Positions 23,582 to 30,286 of a DNA stretch of 30,286 nt are shown here, one piece after another; the stretch's first letter is position 1; every line of letters starts with the position of its first letter. The stretch covers positions 1-30,286 of the forward strand of contig VBPR01000115.1 of assembly GCA_005877345.1 (NCBI GenBank), read 5' to 3'. This DNA comes from Nitrososphaerota archaeon. Lineage in GTDB: Archaea; Thermoproteota; Nitrososphaeria; Nitrososphaerales; Nitrososphaeraceae. The notes beneath the pieces are model-generated. The model worked only from the letters and a program-made list of their open reading frames with translations, was not told the DNA's origin and did not search any database. The position numbers were made by a program, and so were the translations under genes.

Positions 23582-23852
23582 AGTATACCCACTGCCTAAA
23601 AATCTAGATCTAGATAGAATCAGACTATTCTAAAATAAAACTACAATATTGAAAGGGAAATTTGGATCAATTATTCTCAATTTAATAACCACGTTTCATT
23701 GGGAACAACATAAGCAGAGATTATCAAATAATATCATGTTGAGTGTGAGTTAATTGCACACATCAAATTATAACTGTAATGATTTTTTGCTAGTTCCACT
23801 TTTTATCTAAACTATATAACCCTTAATACTTATTCTGCTCTATTTTATCCGT
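23582..23852. other. spacer with promoter of the VOC gene
   Basis: AT-rich, no gene seen. ACTATATAAC at 23811-23820 is a good TATA box, about 37 bases before ATG 23853. Confidence 0.4.
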
Positions 23853-24233
23853 ATGACGAGTTTCAAAAATGCAAATGCTTTTTCAAGTTTTTCCGTTCAC
23901 GATTTAGTAGAAGCTAAGAAGTTTTATGGCCAAACTTTAGGACTTGAGATATCAGATTCAGAACAAGGACTAACTTTGCGTCTCAAAGGCGGTAACGAGG
24001 TATTCATATATCCAAAGCCCGATCACAGCCCTGCGACTTTTACCATACTTAATTTTATAGTTGATGACGTTGACCAGAAAGTAGACGAACTAACTAAATC
24101 GGGAGTACGTTTTCAAATTTATAACGAAGGTGTGCTAAAAACGGATAACAAGGGTATTTTTCATGGTAAACCAAAGATAGCATGGTTTAAGGATCCTTCT
24201 GGAAATTTTTTGTCCATACTTGAAAATAAATAA
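23853..24233 (+). CDS. VOC/glyoxalase-family protein
   Basis: A 126-residue single-domain VOC protein (glyoxalase / bleomycin-resistance / extradiol dioxygenase superfamily). Blocks: FSSFSVHDLVEAKKFYGQTL-GLE, FIYPKPDHSPATFTILNFIV-DDVDQKVDELTKSGV, and KIAWFKDPSGNFLSILE at the end, with His16 and Glu near the C-terminus as possible metal ligands. It is a different subgroup from the PhnB-like protein 800 bases upstream. The substrate is unknown: the fold covers lyases, dioxygenases and drug-binding proteins. It starts with ATG 23853 and is monocistronic. Confidence 0.88.
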   Translation: MTSFKNANAFSSFSVHDLVEAKKFYGQTLGLEISDSEQGLTLRLKGGNEVFIYPKPDHSPATFTILNFIVDDVDQKVDELTKSGVRFQIYNEGVLKTDNKGIFHGKPKIAWFKDPSGNFLSILENK

Positions 24234-24364
24234 TATTTAGATTCTAACTAATTTACTCATCTGAATTTGAGAAACTAATGCTATCATCATGAGTTCAGCA
24301 CCAGATCATTTTGGTATTACGAGAATAATATTGTTTCAGCTAGCGGTAAAGATACCTTTTCGGT

Positions 24365-24715
24365 CTACATATTTACCTTAGTTGATTCTATTTCCAATTT
24401 ATTTTTCTTAATTATTATTATACACAAAATTATGAAACCGATCTGGGAAACCTCGATTGCCATATCCGTCTCATGTATTGGGTATCCACTTCCGGGTATT
24501 GCGGTTATCTACAATATTACCAATACTATAGTTCCATCTATGCCGATATAATACCGCGGTAATATCCATTTCTTAATTGTAGGCATGACCCAGAACAGCT
24601 GAGCCAGACCCGAGATTATAAAGAATATTATAACATCTAACGACATTTACTTGAAAAACATTGGAACAAGCGCCAGATGTAATACTCCGGCAATAGAAGT
24701 GAATACAGCAGCACT
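24365..24715 (-). pseudogene. small multi-TM membrane protein gene with in-frame nonsense codons
   Basis: One minus-strand frame reads a coherent hydrophobic protein through stops: SAAVFTSIAGVLHLALVPMF, then FK, TAA (24649-24647), MSLDVIIFFIISGLAQLFWV, MPTIKKW, then a helix ending IVLVIL, TAG (24511-24509), then ITAIPGSGYPIHETDMAIEV and a last helix. I recall an intact thaumarchaeal family with HLxLVP, GLAQLFWV-P and a Trp where the TAG sits (TGG to TAG), so one transition explains that stop. A further in-frame TAA bounds the upstream end. The part from ATG 24646 alone would give a 45-residue two-helix peptide. Most likely a recent pseudogene. Confidence 0.65.
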
Positions 24716-24828
24716 TTAAAGTAATACCCTCTCTATCAAAATATTTCTATTCCCACACATTTCTATTTCAGTATAGGTGGGAATAATATCATTTTCAATT
24801 CTTGATTCAGTTAGTTACAGTGAAGGAA

Positions 24829-25275
24829 TCAATCTTTACTAGATTGTCCTTTTACTTCACTAGTACCCCCTGATTTATCAATATCCACAAATTCTGGTCT
24901 ATCTAGGGGAGAATTTTTTCCTTTGATACAATCAAGTTTAAAGTCAGCTACGCTTACTGTGCATACAGTATAGGGATCTCCAGCATTTACCGTCAAATTT
25001 GGAAATGTTATTGTATAACTCACTTTGTCCTCGGCTGGACCTTGGGGATTTTCGGCATTGAATAGCTTCAGCTTCGTCTGATCTTTTACGTTAACTATTG
25101 TCGCAATGTCTTTTGTTGAATTTGTTAAACCAAATAGGGTCACAACAACCTTAAATACATCCTTACCGACTCCTGTTTCTGCTGTCACTTTAGCCAATAA
25201 ATTCACGTTTGCCAAAACGACTGTGAGTATAATACCAGTTACAATGATGGACTTCATAAGATAATTTCTTTCCAT
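24829..25275 (-). CDS. small secreted protein, unknown function
   Basis: A 148-residue exported protein: signal peptide MERNYLMKSIIVTGIILTVV with cleavage near VTAE (about residue 33), then a beta-rich domain with two Cys (YTVCTVSVADFKLDCIKG) that could pair outside the cell. The domain has alternating strands such as VFKVVVTLFGL and VSYTITFPNLTV. The frame extends to ATG 25302, and ATG 25257 is a third choice. An AT-rich TATA-like AATATAATTAA just upstream of 25302 favours 25275 or 25257. Similar small exported proteins are common in Nitrososphaerales as I recall; the role is unknown. Confidence 0.7.
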   Translation of the reverse strand: MERNYLMKSIIVTGIILTVVLANVNLLAKVTAETGVGKDVFKVVVTLFGLTNSTKDIATIVNVKDQTKLKLFNAENPQGPAEDKVSYTITFPNLTVNAGDPYTVCTVSVADFKLDCIKGKNSPLDRPEFVDIDKSGGTSEVKGQSSKD

Positions 25276-25410
25276 TAGATTAGTATTGGCATCAACGTTC
25301 ATAAATATTTTTAATTATATTTCCATAATTTAATACCTAAAGAAACATTATATCATAAAAAGTATCATTCGTTTAGCGAAAATTTAGTTCAATACTATAT
25401 TCAGATCAGC

Positions 25411-25420
25411 TTTTTATACT
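25411..25420 (+). promoter_or_regulatory. TATA box of the PII-like gene
   Basis: TTTTTATACT. Transcription would begin about 25 bases later (near 25440), downstream of the TTG at 25421, so translation cannot start at that TTG from this promoter. Confidence 0.55.
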
Positions 25421-25513
25421 TTGCATCTCTACTTTAAAGAATTGGTTAAAGACAACACGACCTTGCCGTTTGAAGTAACATATGGAGAAACGCCCGGAGA
25501 AAAGTCTAGGGGA

Positions 25514-25813
25514 ATGAAGAGACTTGCTGTACTAGTGAAAGCCGAAAATGTTAGGGATATTCTCTCATCGCTCAAAGAATTGAATCTTGAAGCTACTATT
25601 TACGATGTAAAAGGGGTAACCAAAGATAAAGAAAGGGTTGCGTCAGGCAGAGGAAGTAGTACAGTTGAACTTACATACAATTCTAGAAAAGTCGTGGCTA
25701 CTGTGGTAAATTCTTCTGATGTTGAGGAAGTGGTAAACAGAATGAAAAAAAGTCTGGGAGCAAATAAAGCAGTTGTTATGATTTCGTCTGTCGATGATCT
25801 TGTAATGATCTGA
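25514..25813 (+). CDS. PII-like (GlnB-fold) small regulatory protein
   Basis: A 99-residue protein with the ferredoxin-like PII fold: MKRLAVLVKAENVRDILSSL (strand 1 and helix), then ATIYDVKGV with a short T-loop region KDKERVASGRGSS, strand KVVATVVN, helix VEEVVNRMKKSL and strand VVMISSVDDLVMI. The pattern (lysine-rich first strand, V-K-G before the loop, late V-x-x-V-x-D) is that of nitrogen PII relatives, but the usual T-loop Tyr and C-loop R-x-R-T-G are missing, so nucleotide binding is uncertain. ATG 25514 starts exactly at the fold; the frame extends to TTG 25442 or 25421. It may sense a small molecule. Confidence 0.65.
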   Translation: MKRLAVLVKAENVRDILSSLKELNLEATIYDVKGVTKDKERVASGRGSSTVELTYNSRKVVATVVNSSDVEEVVNRMKKSLGANKAVVMISSVDDLVMI

Positions 25814-25957
25814 AAATACATTAAACTATTTGATACAAAACTTTTCGTTCTACTTTATCTTCCTATTCAGGTTACTTTTGATTTTCATATTTCTAAATCT
25901 AACAAAGAAGTTGAATCAAAATTAAGCAAGATGAACCAATAAAATTTGCAGAATTAA

Positions 25958-25974
25958 GGAGAAAAAAAATCTCC
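25958..25974. repeat. short inverted repeat before the methyltransferase
   Basis: GGAGA and TCTCC are separated by seven bases (six A and the stem edge). It sits 7 bases before TTG 25981 and could fold in mRNA over a GGAG Shine-Dalgarno-like motif. Confidence 0.4.
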
Positions 25975-25980
25975 ATAAAG

Positions 25981-26793
25981 TTGTACCATGGCGATTGTAT
26001 TAGTGGGATTAAAAATAAATTATTGCAGAAAAAAATTGATGTAGTTGTTACATCACCTCCATATAACATAGGCGTAAGCTACAATCGCTATAAGGACACC
26101 CTACCCAGAAGTGATTACTTGAAATTCCTATCTAATGTGAGTGTAGCAATTAAAAAAGTTCTTACTGATGATGGTTCTTTTTTTATAAACGTTGGAAGCA
26201 AACCTTCCGATCCTTGGATTGCTTTAGATGTAGCAAATGTTCTGAGGGAATATTTCACATTACAAAACGTTATTGTTTGGGTGAAATCCATAGCGATTCC
26301 AAAATCAGATGTAGGAAGCTATCCGGCTATAACAGCAGACATAGCCGTTGGACATTTTAAACCACTAGTTAGTGATCGATTTGTAAATGATTGTTTTGAA
26401 TTCATCTTTCATTTTACTAAACACGGTAACGTAAAATTGGATAAACTTTCCATTGGCGTTCCTTATCAAGATAAAAGTAATATTGGCCGCTGGAAAAGAG
26501 CAATTCGAGATTTAAGAGATCGTGGTAACACTTGGTTTATTCCATATGAGACTATTTGGGATAAAGAACAGAGACCTCATCCATCTACTTTTCCGATTAA
26601 ACTTCCAGAAATGTGTATCAAATTACATGGTGTTACCAAGTGCAATGTTGTTCTGGATCCATTCATTGGAATAGGTTCAACTGCATTGGCATCCATCAGA
26701 TTGGGAGTTTCATGCATAGGTTTTGACATAGACAAGAGATATTTGGAAATATGTAAGCGAAGTATAGAAAGTTTCCCCTCGATTGATAATTAA
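25981..26793 (+). CDS. solitary beta-class DNA methyltransferase
   Basis: A 270-residue DNA methyltransferase acting on adenine N6 or cytosine N4. Catalytic motif IV TSPPYN (residues 24-29) precedes the cofactor-binding motif DPFIGIGSTA near residue 230, the order of the beta class. The opening LYHGDC and late CIGFDIDKRYLEIC are typical. No restriction endonuclease, specificity subunit or second methyltransferase is nearby, so it is an orphan, perhaps regulatory or protective. TTG 25981 is the only usual start: the frame is open back to a TGA at 25911 but without ATG, GTG or TTG. Recognition sequence unknown. Confidence 0.9.
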   Translation: MYHGDCISGIKNKLLQKKIDVVVTSPPYNIGVSYNRYKDTLPRSDYLKFLSNVSVAIKKVLTDDGSFFINVGSKPSDPWIALDVANVLREYFTLQNVIVWVKSIAIPKSDVGSYPAITADIAVGHFKPLVSDRFVNDCFEFIFHFTKHGNVKLDKLSIGVPYQDKSNIGRWKRAIRDLRDRGNTWFIPYETIWDKEQRPHPSTFPIKLPEMCIKLHGVTKCNVVLDPFIGIGSTALASIRLGVSCIGFDIDKRYLEICKRSIESFPSIDN

Positions 26794-26900
26794 GTTGTCC
26801 CCATTGTTGTTTTCATCTACATTTTTCATATAGCGTTGCTAATTAAAAGGACAATAATGATAATGATTTATCAACCTGATTAACGATATATTCATAATAA

Positions 26901-27145
26901 TCCAAACTCAAAAATGGAAAATCTGGAAAAGGTGGAAATACCACAGAAGTAATTAATGGTACAAAGTTTTTAGTCTCTTATGTTACAGTTGAAATACTGT
27001 CAAAAACATGGATAATTTTGGCAATGGTGAAGTACGGCTAGACATTCACCCGTCATTTACTCGTGACCTTTTAATCATAATCGTGATCAAGGACCAGGAG
27101 GAATTATTATTCAGATATCTCTTTCAGTATGGAATCAATTTCTGA
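26901..27145 (+). pseudogene. possible frameshifted relic of an exported protein gene
   Basis: One frame from 26901 reads SKLKNGKSGKGGNTTEVING then TKFLVSYVTVEILSKTW before losing sense. The next frame, from ATG 27008, continues with MDNFGNGEVRLDIHPSFTRD and LLIIIVIKDQ. Together they resemble an extracellular beta-sandwich module broken by one frameshift near 27005. The 3' end runs antisense into the thioredoxin gene, so the homologous part probably ends before 27107. No start codon or signal was found. Confidence 0.3.
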
Positions 27146-27436
27146 TTTACTTAAACCATGACCTATTTTTGCTTCTCTCCTTGAAATGATATTGCTCTTG
27201 TCAAATGCGATAAGTGTGGGAACTGTATTAATTGAAAATCTATCCCACAATGGGTTATCATCATCATTAATCACTGAAGCATAAAAACTGATATTATTAT
27301 TGGCAATATTTGCCAAGGATTCAAAAATTGGTTTGAACTTCTGACAGAAGGGGCACCAATCTGCATAGAACATGACCAAAGATTTTTTCCCTTCAGAGAG
27401 AAATCTATCAAATTGATTAGGTTGAAGTTGCTCCAC
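27107..27436 (-). CDS. thioredoxin-family protein
   Basis: A 109-residue thioredoxin-fold protein with the redox site WCPFC (Cys28, Cys31), preceded by the usual VMFYAD strand and followed by QKFKPIFESLA, and with the cis-Pro loop TVPTLIAF near residue 73. The Pro-Phe dipeptide between the cysteines is unlike the standard Gly-Pro of thioredoxin and closer to the Pro-His/Pro-Tyr types of DsbA and glutaredoxin-like proteins, so its redox potential may differ. No signal peptide, so cytosolic. It starts at ATG 27436, alone in its transcription unit. Likely a thiol-disulfide reductase for local clients. Confidence 0.92.
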   Translation of the reverse strand: MEQLQPNQFDRFLSEGKKSLVMFYADWCPFCQKFKPIFESLANIANNNISFYASVINDDDNPLWDRFSINTVPTLIAFDKSNIISRREAKIGHGLSKSEIDSILKEISE

Positions 27437-27778
27437 GCTGTCATATCATTATAGATGTAGGCTATTATAACTATTTTGCAACAGAATTTAATATAGATAC
27501 ATTTTGAACCAATCCAGGTATTTATGAAAGGCCTAGATACCGCACTAATAAGTGAGTAAGCTGGACAAATAGTTTCTAAGATTTGTGGAATAAATATGTG
27601 TTACTATCTAGAAGAATTAACAAGATCAAAGATTAGAACATGTATTGGCAGAAAATCATGGAAACTAATCCCTAGTTGAACTGAGAGAGCAAAACGAACT
27701 GCCCAGAGAAATAATATTGTGAGATAAAAAAGAAAGGAAGGGGGGATCTTTTCGGTGTCAACTATTGCTAGTGCTAGT
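27437..27778. other. spacer without a supported gene
   Basis: Contains the thioredoxin promoter region and the 3' side of the repeat-protein gene, with a T-rich tract on the minus strand (complement of AAAAAAGAAAGGAAG near 27726) that may act as its terminator. A short plus-strand frame with a stop inside (27524-27706) is not supported. Confidence 0.35.
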
Positions 27779-28201
27779 CTAATCATTGCTGCTGTCATTG
27801 CTGCTATCAGCACTGTTGTCATTGCTGCTATCAGCACTGTTGTCATTGCTGCTATCAGCGCTTTTGTCATTGCTGCTATCAGCACTGTTGTCATTGCCAA
27901 CTACACTTACGTCTACATTCCCAGTCTGATCTTCACCATTAGCAATGCTACTAGTACTGGAATTTCCCTGTGTGTAGCCGCTTTCTGCAAAGCAGCTTAC
28001 TATCTGATCATCCGCAGGAAAACTATCTGGTCCAGCAGCATCAGATAGACAATTCAGGAATTTTTCGTACTTGCTAGCTGAATCGCCTTGTGCATCATGG
28101 CTTTTTGCCAAAACATGGTTTGTGATAGGAGTTGACGATACAAAGACGATGACTGCTGCAAGAAATATGACAGCAATTGACATTTCCTTCTTCGTATTCA
28201 T
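27779..28201 (-). CDS. secreted protein with acidic (NSADSSND)n tail
   Basis: A 140-residue exported protein: signal peptide (MSIAVIFLAAVIVFVSSTPI core, cleavage near VLAKS), a small central domain with Cys50 and Cys70 likely disulfide-bonded (FLNCLSDAAGPDSFPADD, QIVSCFAESGY), and a tail of four to five NSADSSND-type units encoded by 24-bp tandem repeats. The tail is acidic, Ser/Asn-rich and probably disordered or glycosylated. ATG 28201 is preceded by a TATA-like CTATAAAAC about 48 bases upstream. A frame on the same strand but another register (27604-27900) is a repeat artefact. Confidence 0.75.
   Translation of the reverse strand: MNTKKEMSIAVIFLAAVIVFVSSTPITNHVLAKSHDAQGDSASKYEKFLNCLSDAAGPDSFPADDQIVSCFAESGYTQGNSSTSSIANGEDQTGNVDVSVVGNDNSADSSNDKSADSSNDNSADSSNDNSADSSNDSSND
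27786..27896. repeat. 24-bp coding tandem repeat, four to five units
   Basis: Plus-strand unit about TGTCATTGCTGCTATCAGCA plus CTGT, repeated four times with near identity and a fifth partial copy. It encodes the NSADSSND tail on the minus strand. Long open frames in several registers here are a by-product. Confidence 0.85.
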
Positions 28202-28530
28202 GTCGCTATCTTCTGAAACCTAATGCAATTAACTGTTGGCTCAATGTTTTATAGCTGAATCTTCATATTATTTCTTCAATAACCATTTATCAAAATGATT
28301 GATATACTCTTTTTTTGAATATCAAATAAACTAATCCTTCTCAATGCATGACAATAAATAATTTGTCTTTTCCACTTACATGCTAATTTTCAGTACTTTC
28401 TTATGTTATAGCTGCATAGAGAATACTTGTTTTAATAATAATAAAAACATGTTGTAAATTTAACTCAATTGTCGGAAGATACTATTTAACAGATTATTCC
28501 CGAAACTTCAAAATATTCTACTTGTTAATT
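28202..28530. other. AT-rich spacer, no gene seen
   Basis: Contains the promoter of the repeat-tail protein on its left side (TATA-like CTATAAAAC near 28245-28254). Nothing else recognised. Confidence 0.4.
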
Positions 28531-29520
28531 TCATTGATTTGCGCCGACTTGTTCTAAGTAGAACTGTTCTTTGTCGGTTTTTTCAGGTTTTATTCCTTCA
28601 ATTTCAATCAAATTCTGTAATATTCCTTTACCCCTATTTATCTTCCCATTTGGTAACCTTACGATACCGTTTATAAATGCACTGCTGCCACATATTGGAT
28701 TAAAAGATGTCTCTACATTTCTACCATATTTAAGTAGTGTTCTTTCCGGAGAACCATCCGGATTTAAGAAGAATCTTCCTTTCCTATAAATAATTCTTGC
28801 ATCATTAGGGGGTGCAGTAGGCATTTCCTGTTCTCTTGTGAATGTAAAAATTACTTTTAAGTTCTCAAGTTTTTTTGCAATATTTATCAACCAATTATAG
28901 TAAATCACATTCAAAGAATCAACAGGTTGATGTTCACCTTGCTTAATGTCTGAATTTCCATTGTCTATATATAACTTCGTGTTACTGTAGAAAAGTACTA
29001 GATTAAGATGAGGGTCTTTCTTGTCTTCCATATACTGAATCAATGATCTTGCAGATTGCGCCCCATTTGCACCAGACCAATATGCTACGTTCTTCTCAAG
29101 TCCGGCGGCCACTTTCCATAAGAAATGCTCCTTGACTAGATTTAATTTCAACGTAATTTTATCTCCTACTTTTACCTGTTGATTAAAATAAGCGGCAAAA
29201 GCATCGGATTTCCCTGTAACCGGATTGATATAGCCATATGGTTTCTCTTCTTTGATCGTAAGATCGATAAAATCTCTTGTTGGCGAGGATGCGATTGAAT
29301 AGGCACGATTAACCAGCTTCTCCTCAAAACCTCCTGTTGATGTTGGCCTTTTCAGTAATACACTTAAAGTTACAAATTCGCCTATATTGAAATTGAATCT
29401 ATGCGAGGTCGATACTGGCAATAAGGTGTAAGTATAGGTATCATGAGTCTCCCTGACTTTCTCGGTTATCTGCCAGTCATATCCTTCTTGTGATTTCCTT
29501 TCGGAAAGTTGTTCTGGCAT
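28531..29520 (-). CDS. ferredoxin-NADP reductase-like flavoprotein
   Basis: A 329-residue protein of the FNR fold. The FAD-binding half has the signature RAYSIASSPT (R-x-Y-S) after a beta-barrel, and a loop DLTIKEEKPYGYIN. The pyridine-nucleotide half begins with NVAYWSGANGAQSARSLIQY in place of the usual GG-x-G-x-x-P, then LVLFYSN, an insert, and VIFTFTRE, and ends with ICGSSAFINGI, like the CG-x-x-x-M of the family. The altered GANGAQ loop may change nucleotide preference. Electron partner unknown; no ferredoxin gene is close. ATG 29520; TATA-like TTTTTTATATG about 35-40 bases upstream. Confidence 0.82.
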   Translation of the reverse strand: MPEQLSERKSQEGYDWQITEKVRETHDTYTYTLLPVSTSHRFNFNIGEFVTLSVLLKRPTSTGGFEEKLVNRAYSIASSPTRDFIDLTIKEEKPYGYINPVTGKSDAFAAYFNQQVKVGDKITLKLNLVKEHFLWKVAAGLEKNVAYWSGANGAQSARSLIQYMEDKKDPHLNLVLFYSNTKLYIDNGNSDIKQGEHQPVDSLNVIYYNWLINIAKKLENLKVIFTFTREQEMPTAPPNDARIIYRKGRFFLNPDGSPERTLLKYGRNVETSFNPICGSSAFINGIVRLPNGKINRGKGILQNLIEIEGIKPEKTDKEQFYLEQVGANQ

Positions 29521-29866
29521 TTTATGTCAGAATAGTAATCCAAGTAATCATATAAAAAACATCTTGACTTCGTAACCTGTCTAATAGAATCAAGCCACAG
29601 ATCGTACCATTCTGCATTATTTTTATGATATTAGTTCGCAAGTATACAAAATTCTAGTTGCGAGTTTTTCTTATTCTTTATATTAACTAAACGCTCTCTA
29701 AATTGAACAACCAAATTCTGCAAATGTATTTTTTCTAGTAGAAGCACGAGTTTAATTGAATGTCAATAAGAATATTTTTAACCAAAATTAAATCTTAATT
29801 ACCGCTAATAGAGGTAATGAATTAGGTAATAGTCAACATTAAGAAACCTGAAATAAAATAAGTATC
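29521..29866. other. divergent promoter region
   Basis: Separates the flavoprotein gene (minus) and endonuclease V (plus). AT-rich with no gene. TTTTTTATATG near 29549-29559 (minus) is the likely TATA of the flavoprotein gene. The box for endonuclease V is not clear. Confidence 0.4.
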
Positions 29867-30286
29867 ATGAAAAAAAATTTCTCTTGGGCATTTTCTCTTC
29901 AAAAAGAAATTTCTGAAAAGATAATTACTCGTGATATGTTTCATAAATTAGAAAATATTTGTGGTATAGATGTATCATATAAAGATAATATAGCATATTG
30001 TTCTGCTGTAATAATTAATTCTACCTTTGACTTGATGGCTTCTGTCAATCTCAAATACAAAGTAGAATATCCATACATTCGAGGTTTACTTTTCTTAAGA
30101 GAATCTGGACCATTACTAAATACCTTGAGACTACTAAGAAATGAATCTGATTTTGATATTCTGCTTATTGATGGGCATGGGATCATGCATCCAAGGAAGT
30201 GCGGATTAGCTAGTTATGTTGGCTACTCCATTGATAAGCCAACTATAGGAGTGGCTAAAAATCTATTATGTGGTTCTCCACGTAGG
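29867..30286 (+). CDS. nfi: endonuclease V, N-terminal two thirds (cut by window edge)
   Basis: 140 residues of endonuclease V, the repair enzyme that nicks DNA (and in some organisms RNA) one base 3' of deoxyinosine. All catalytic blocks are present in this part: CGIDVSY with Asp35, YPYIRGLLFLRE with Glu79, and IDGHGIMHPRKCGLASYVGY with Asp102 and His108, then KPTIGVAKNLL. The family's usual YIPG wedge is YIRG here, a substitution in the loop that separates the strands at the lesion. ATG 29867 is the first start. The frame is open through the right edge; roughly 80 residues are missing. Confidence 0.93.
   Translation, partial: MKKNFSWAFSLQKEISEKIITRDMFHKLENICGIDVSYKDNIAYCSAVIINSTFDLMASVNLKYKVEYPYIRGLLFLRESGPLLNTLRLLRNESDFDILLIDGHGIMHPRKCGLASYVGYSIDKPTIGVAKNLLCGSPRR

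Noticed and set aside
27604..27900. 98-codon minus-strand frame and 97-codon plus-strand frame over the 24-bp repeats
   Set aside because: Artefacts of the repeat length being a multiple of three; the secreted protein 27779-28201 explains the repeat.

Overview
The window reads as chromosomal DNA of an ammonia-oxidising archaeon (Thaumarchaeota/Nitrososphaeria), most likely the Nitrososphaerales and perhaps a low-GC Nitrosocosmicus-like lineage. The reasons are an AT-rich sequence with archaeal TATA boxes about 25-30 bases before start codons (leaderless or short-leader mRNAs), a NurA-HerA pair, a winged-helix fragment and several small proteins of types I recall from these genomes, and many short secreted or zinc-ribbon proteins. 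The taxon is inferred from memory of gene families, not from a search. No rRNA, intact tRNA, CRISPR array, transposase or integrase was seen.

Layout. 1-7.1 kb: a cut-off winged-helix regulator, a C2H2 zinc-finger protein, a small membrane protein, a His-rich exported protein, a beta-rich hypothetical, an MJ0936-type phosphoesterase and several Cys-rich small proteins ending in a zf-TFIIB protein. 7.4-12.1 kb: a UspA-type stress protein, then three exported beta-propellers (a PQQ-type sugar dehydrogenase divergent from two tandem NHL-repeat proteins). 12.5-18 kb: a small secreted protein, an Lrp/AsnC regulator between two diverged direct repeats, a one-helix membrane protein, a large HYR/PKD-type surface protein and a membrane zinc-ribbon protein. 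18-22.4 kb: hypotheticals, then nurA-herA for DNA end resection. 22.5-27.4 kb: two VOC-fold proteins, a mini zinc ribbon, a secreted hypothetical, a PII-like protein, a solitary beta-class DNA methyltransferase and a thioredoxin. 27.7-30.3 kb: a secreted protein with an (NSADSSND)n tail, an FNR-like flavoprotein, and endonuclease V cut by the right edge.

The most striking pattern is gene decay and small-scale duplication in the spacers. I found a truncated copy of the zf-TFIIB gene with its promoter (14.25 kb), a 3' fragment of the 5.9-kb gene (8.3 kb), a copied promoter and start codon of the 12.5-kb secreted-protein gene (14.03 kb), a 39-bp dispersed repeat pair (1.34 and 8.23 kb), a tRNA 3'-end relic (0.7 kb), a membrane-protein pseudogene with nonsense codons (24.4-24.7 kb), a C-terminal relic of a metallo-beta-lactamase-fold enzyme (23.15 kb) and two weaker relics (6.4 and 26.9 kb). 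I did not find a clear new multi-gene system. The best candidates for follow-up are the extracellular propeller cluster, the solitary methyltransferase and the dense set of small zinc proteins.
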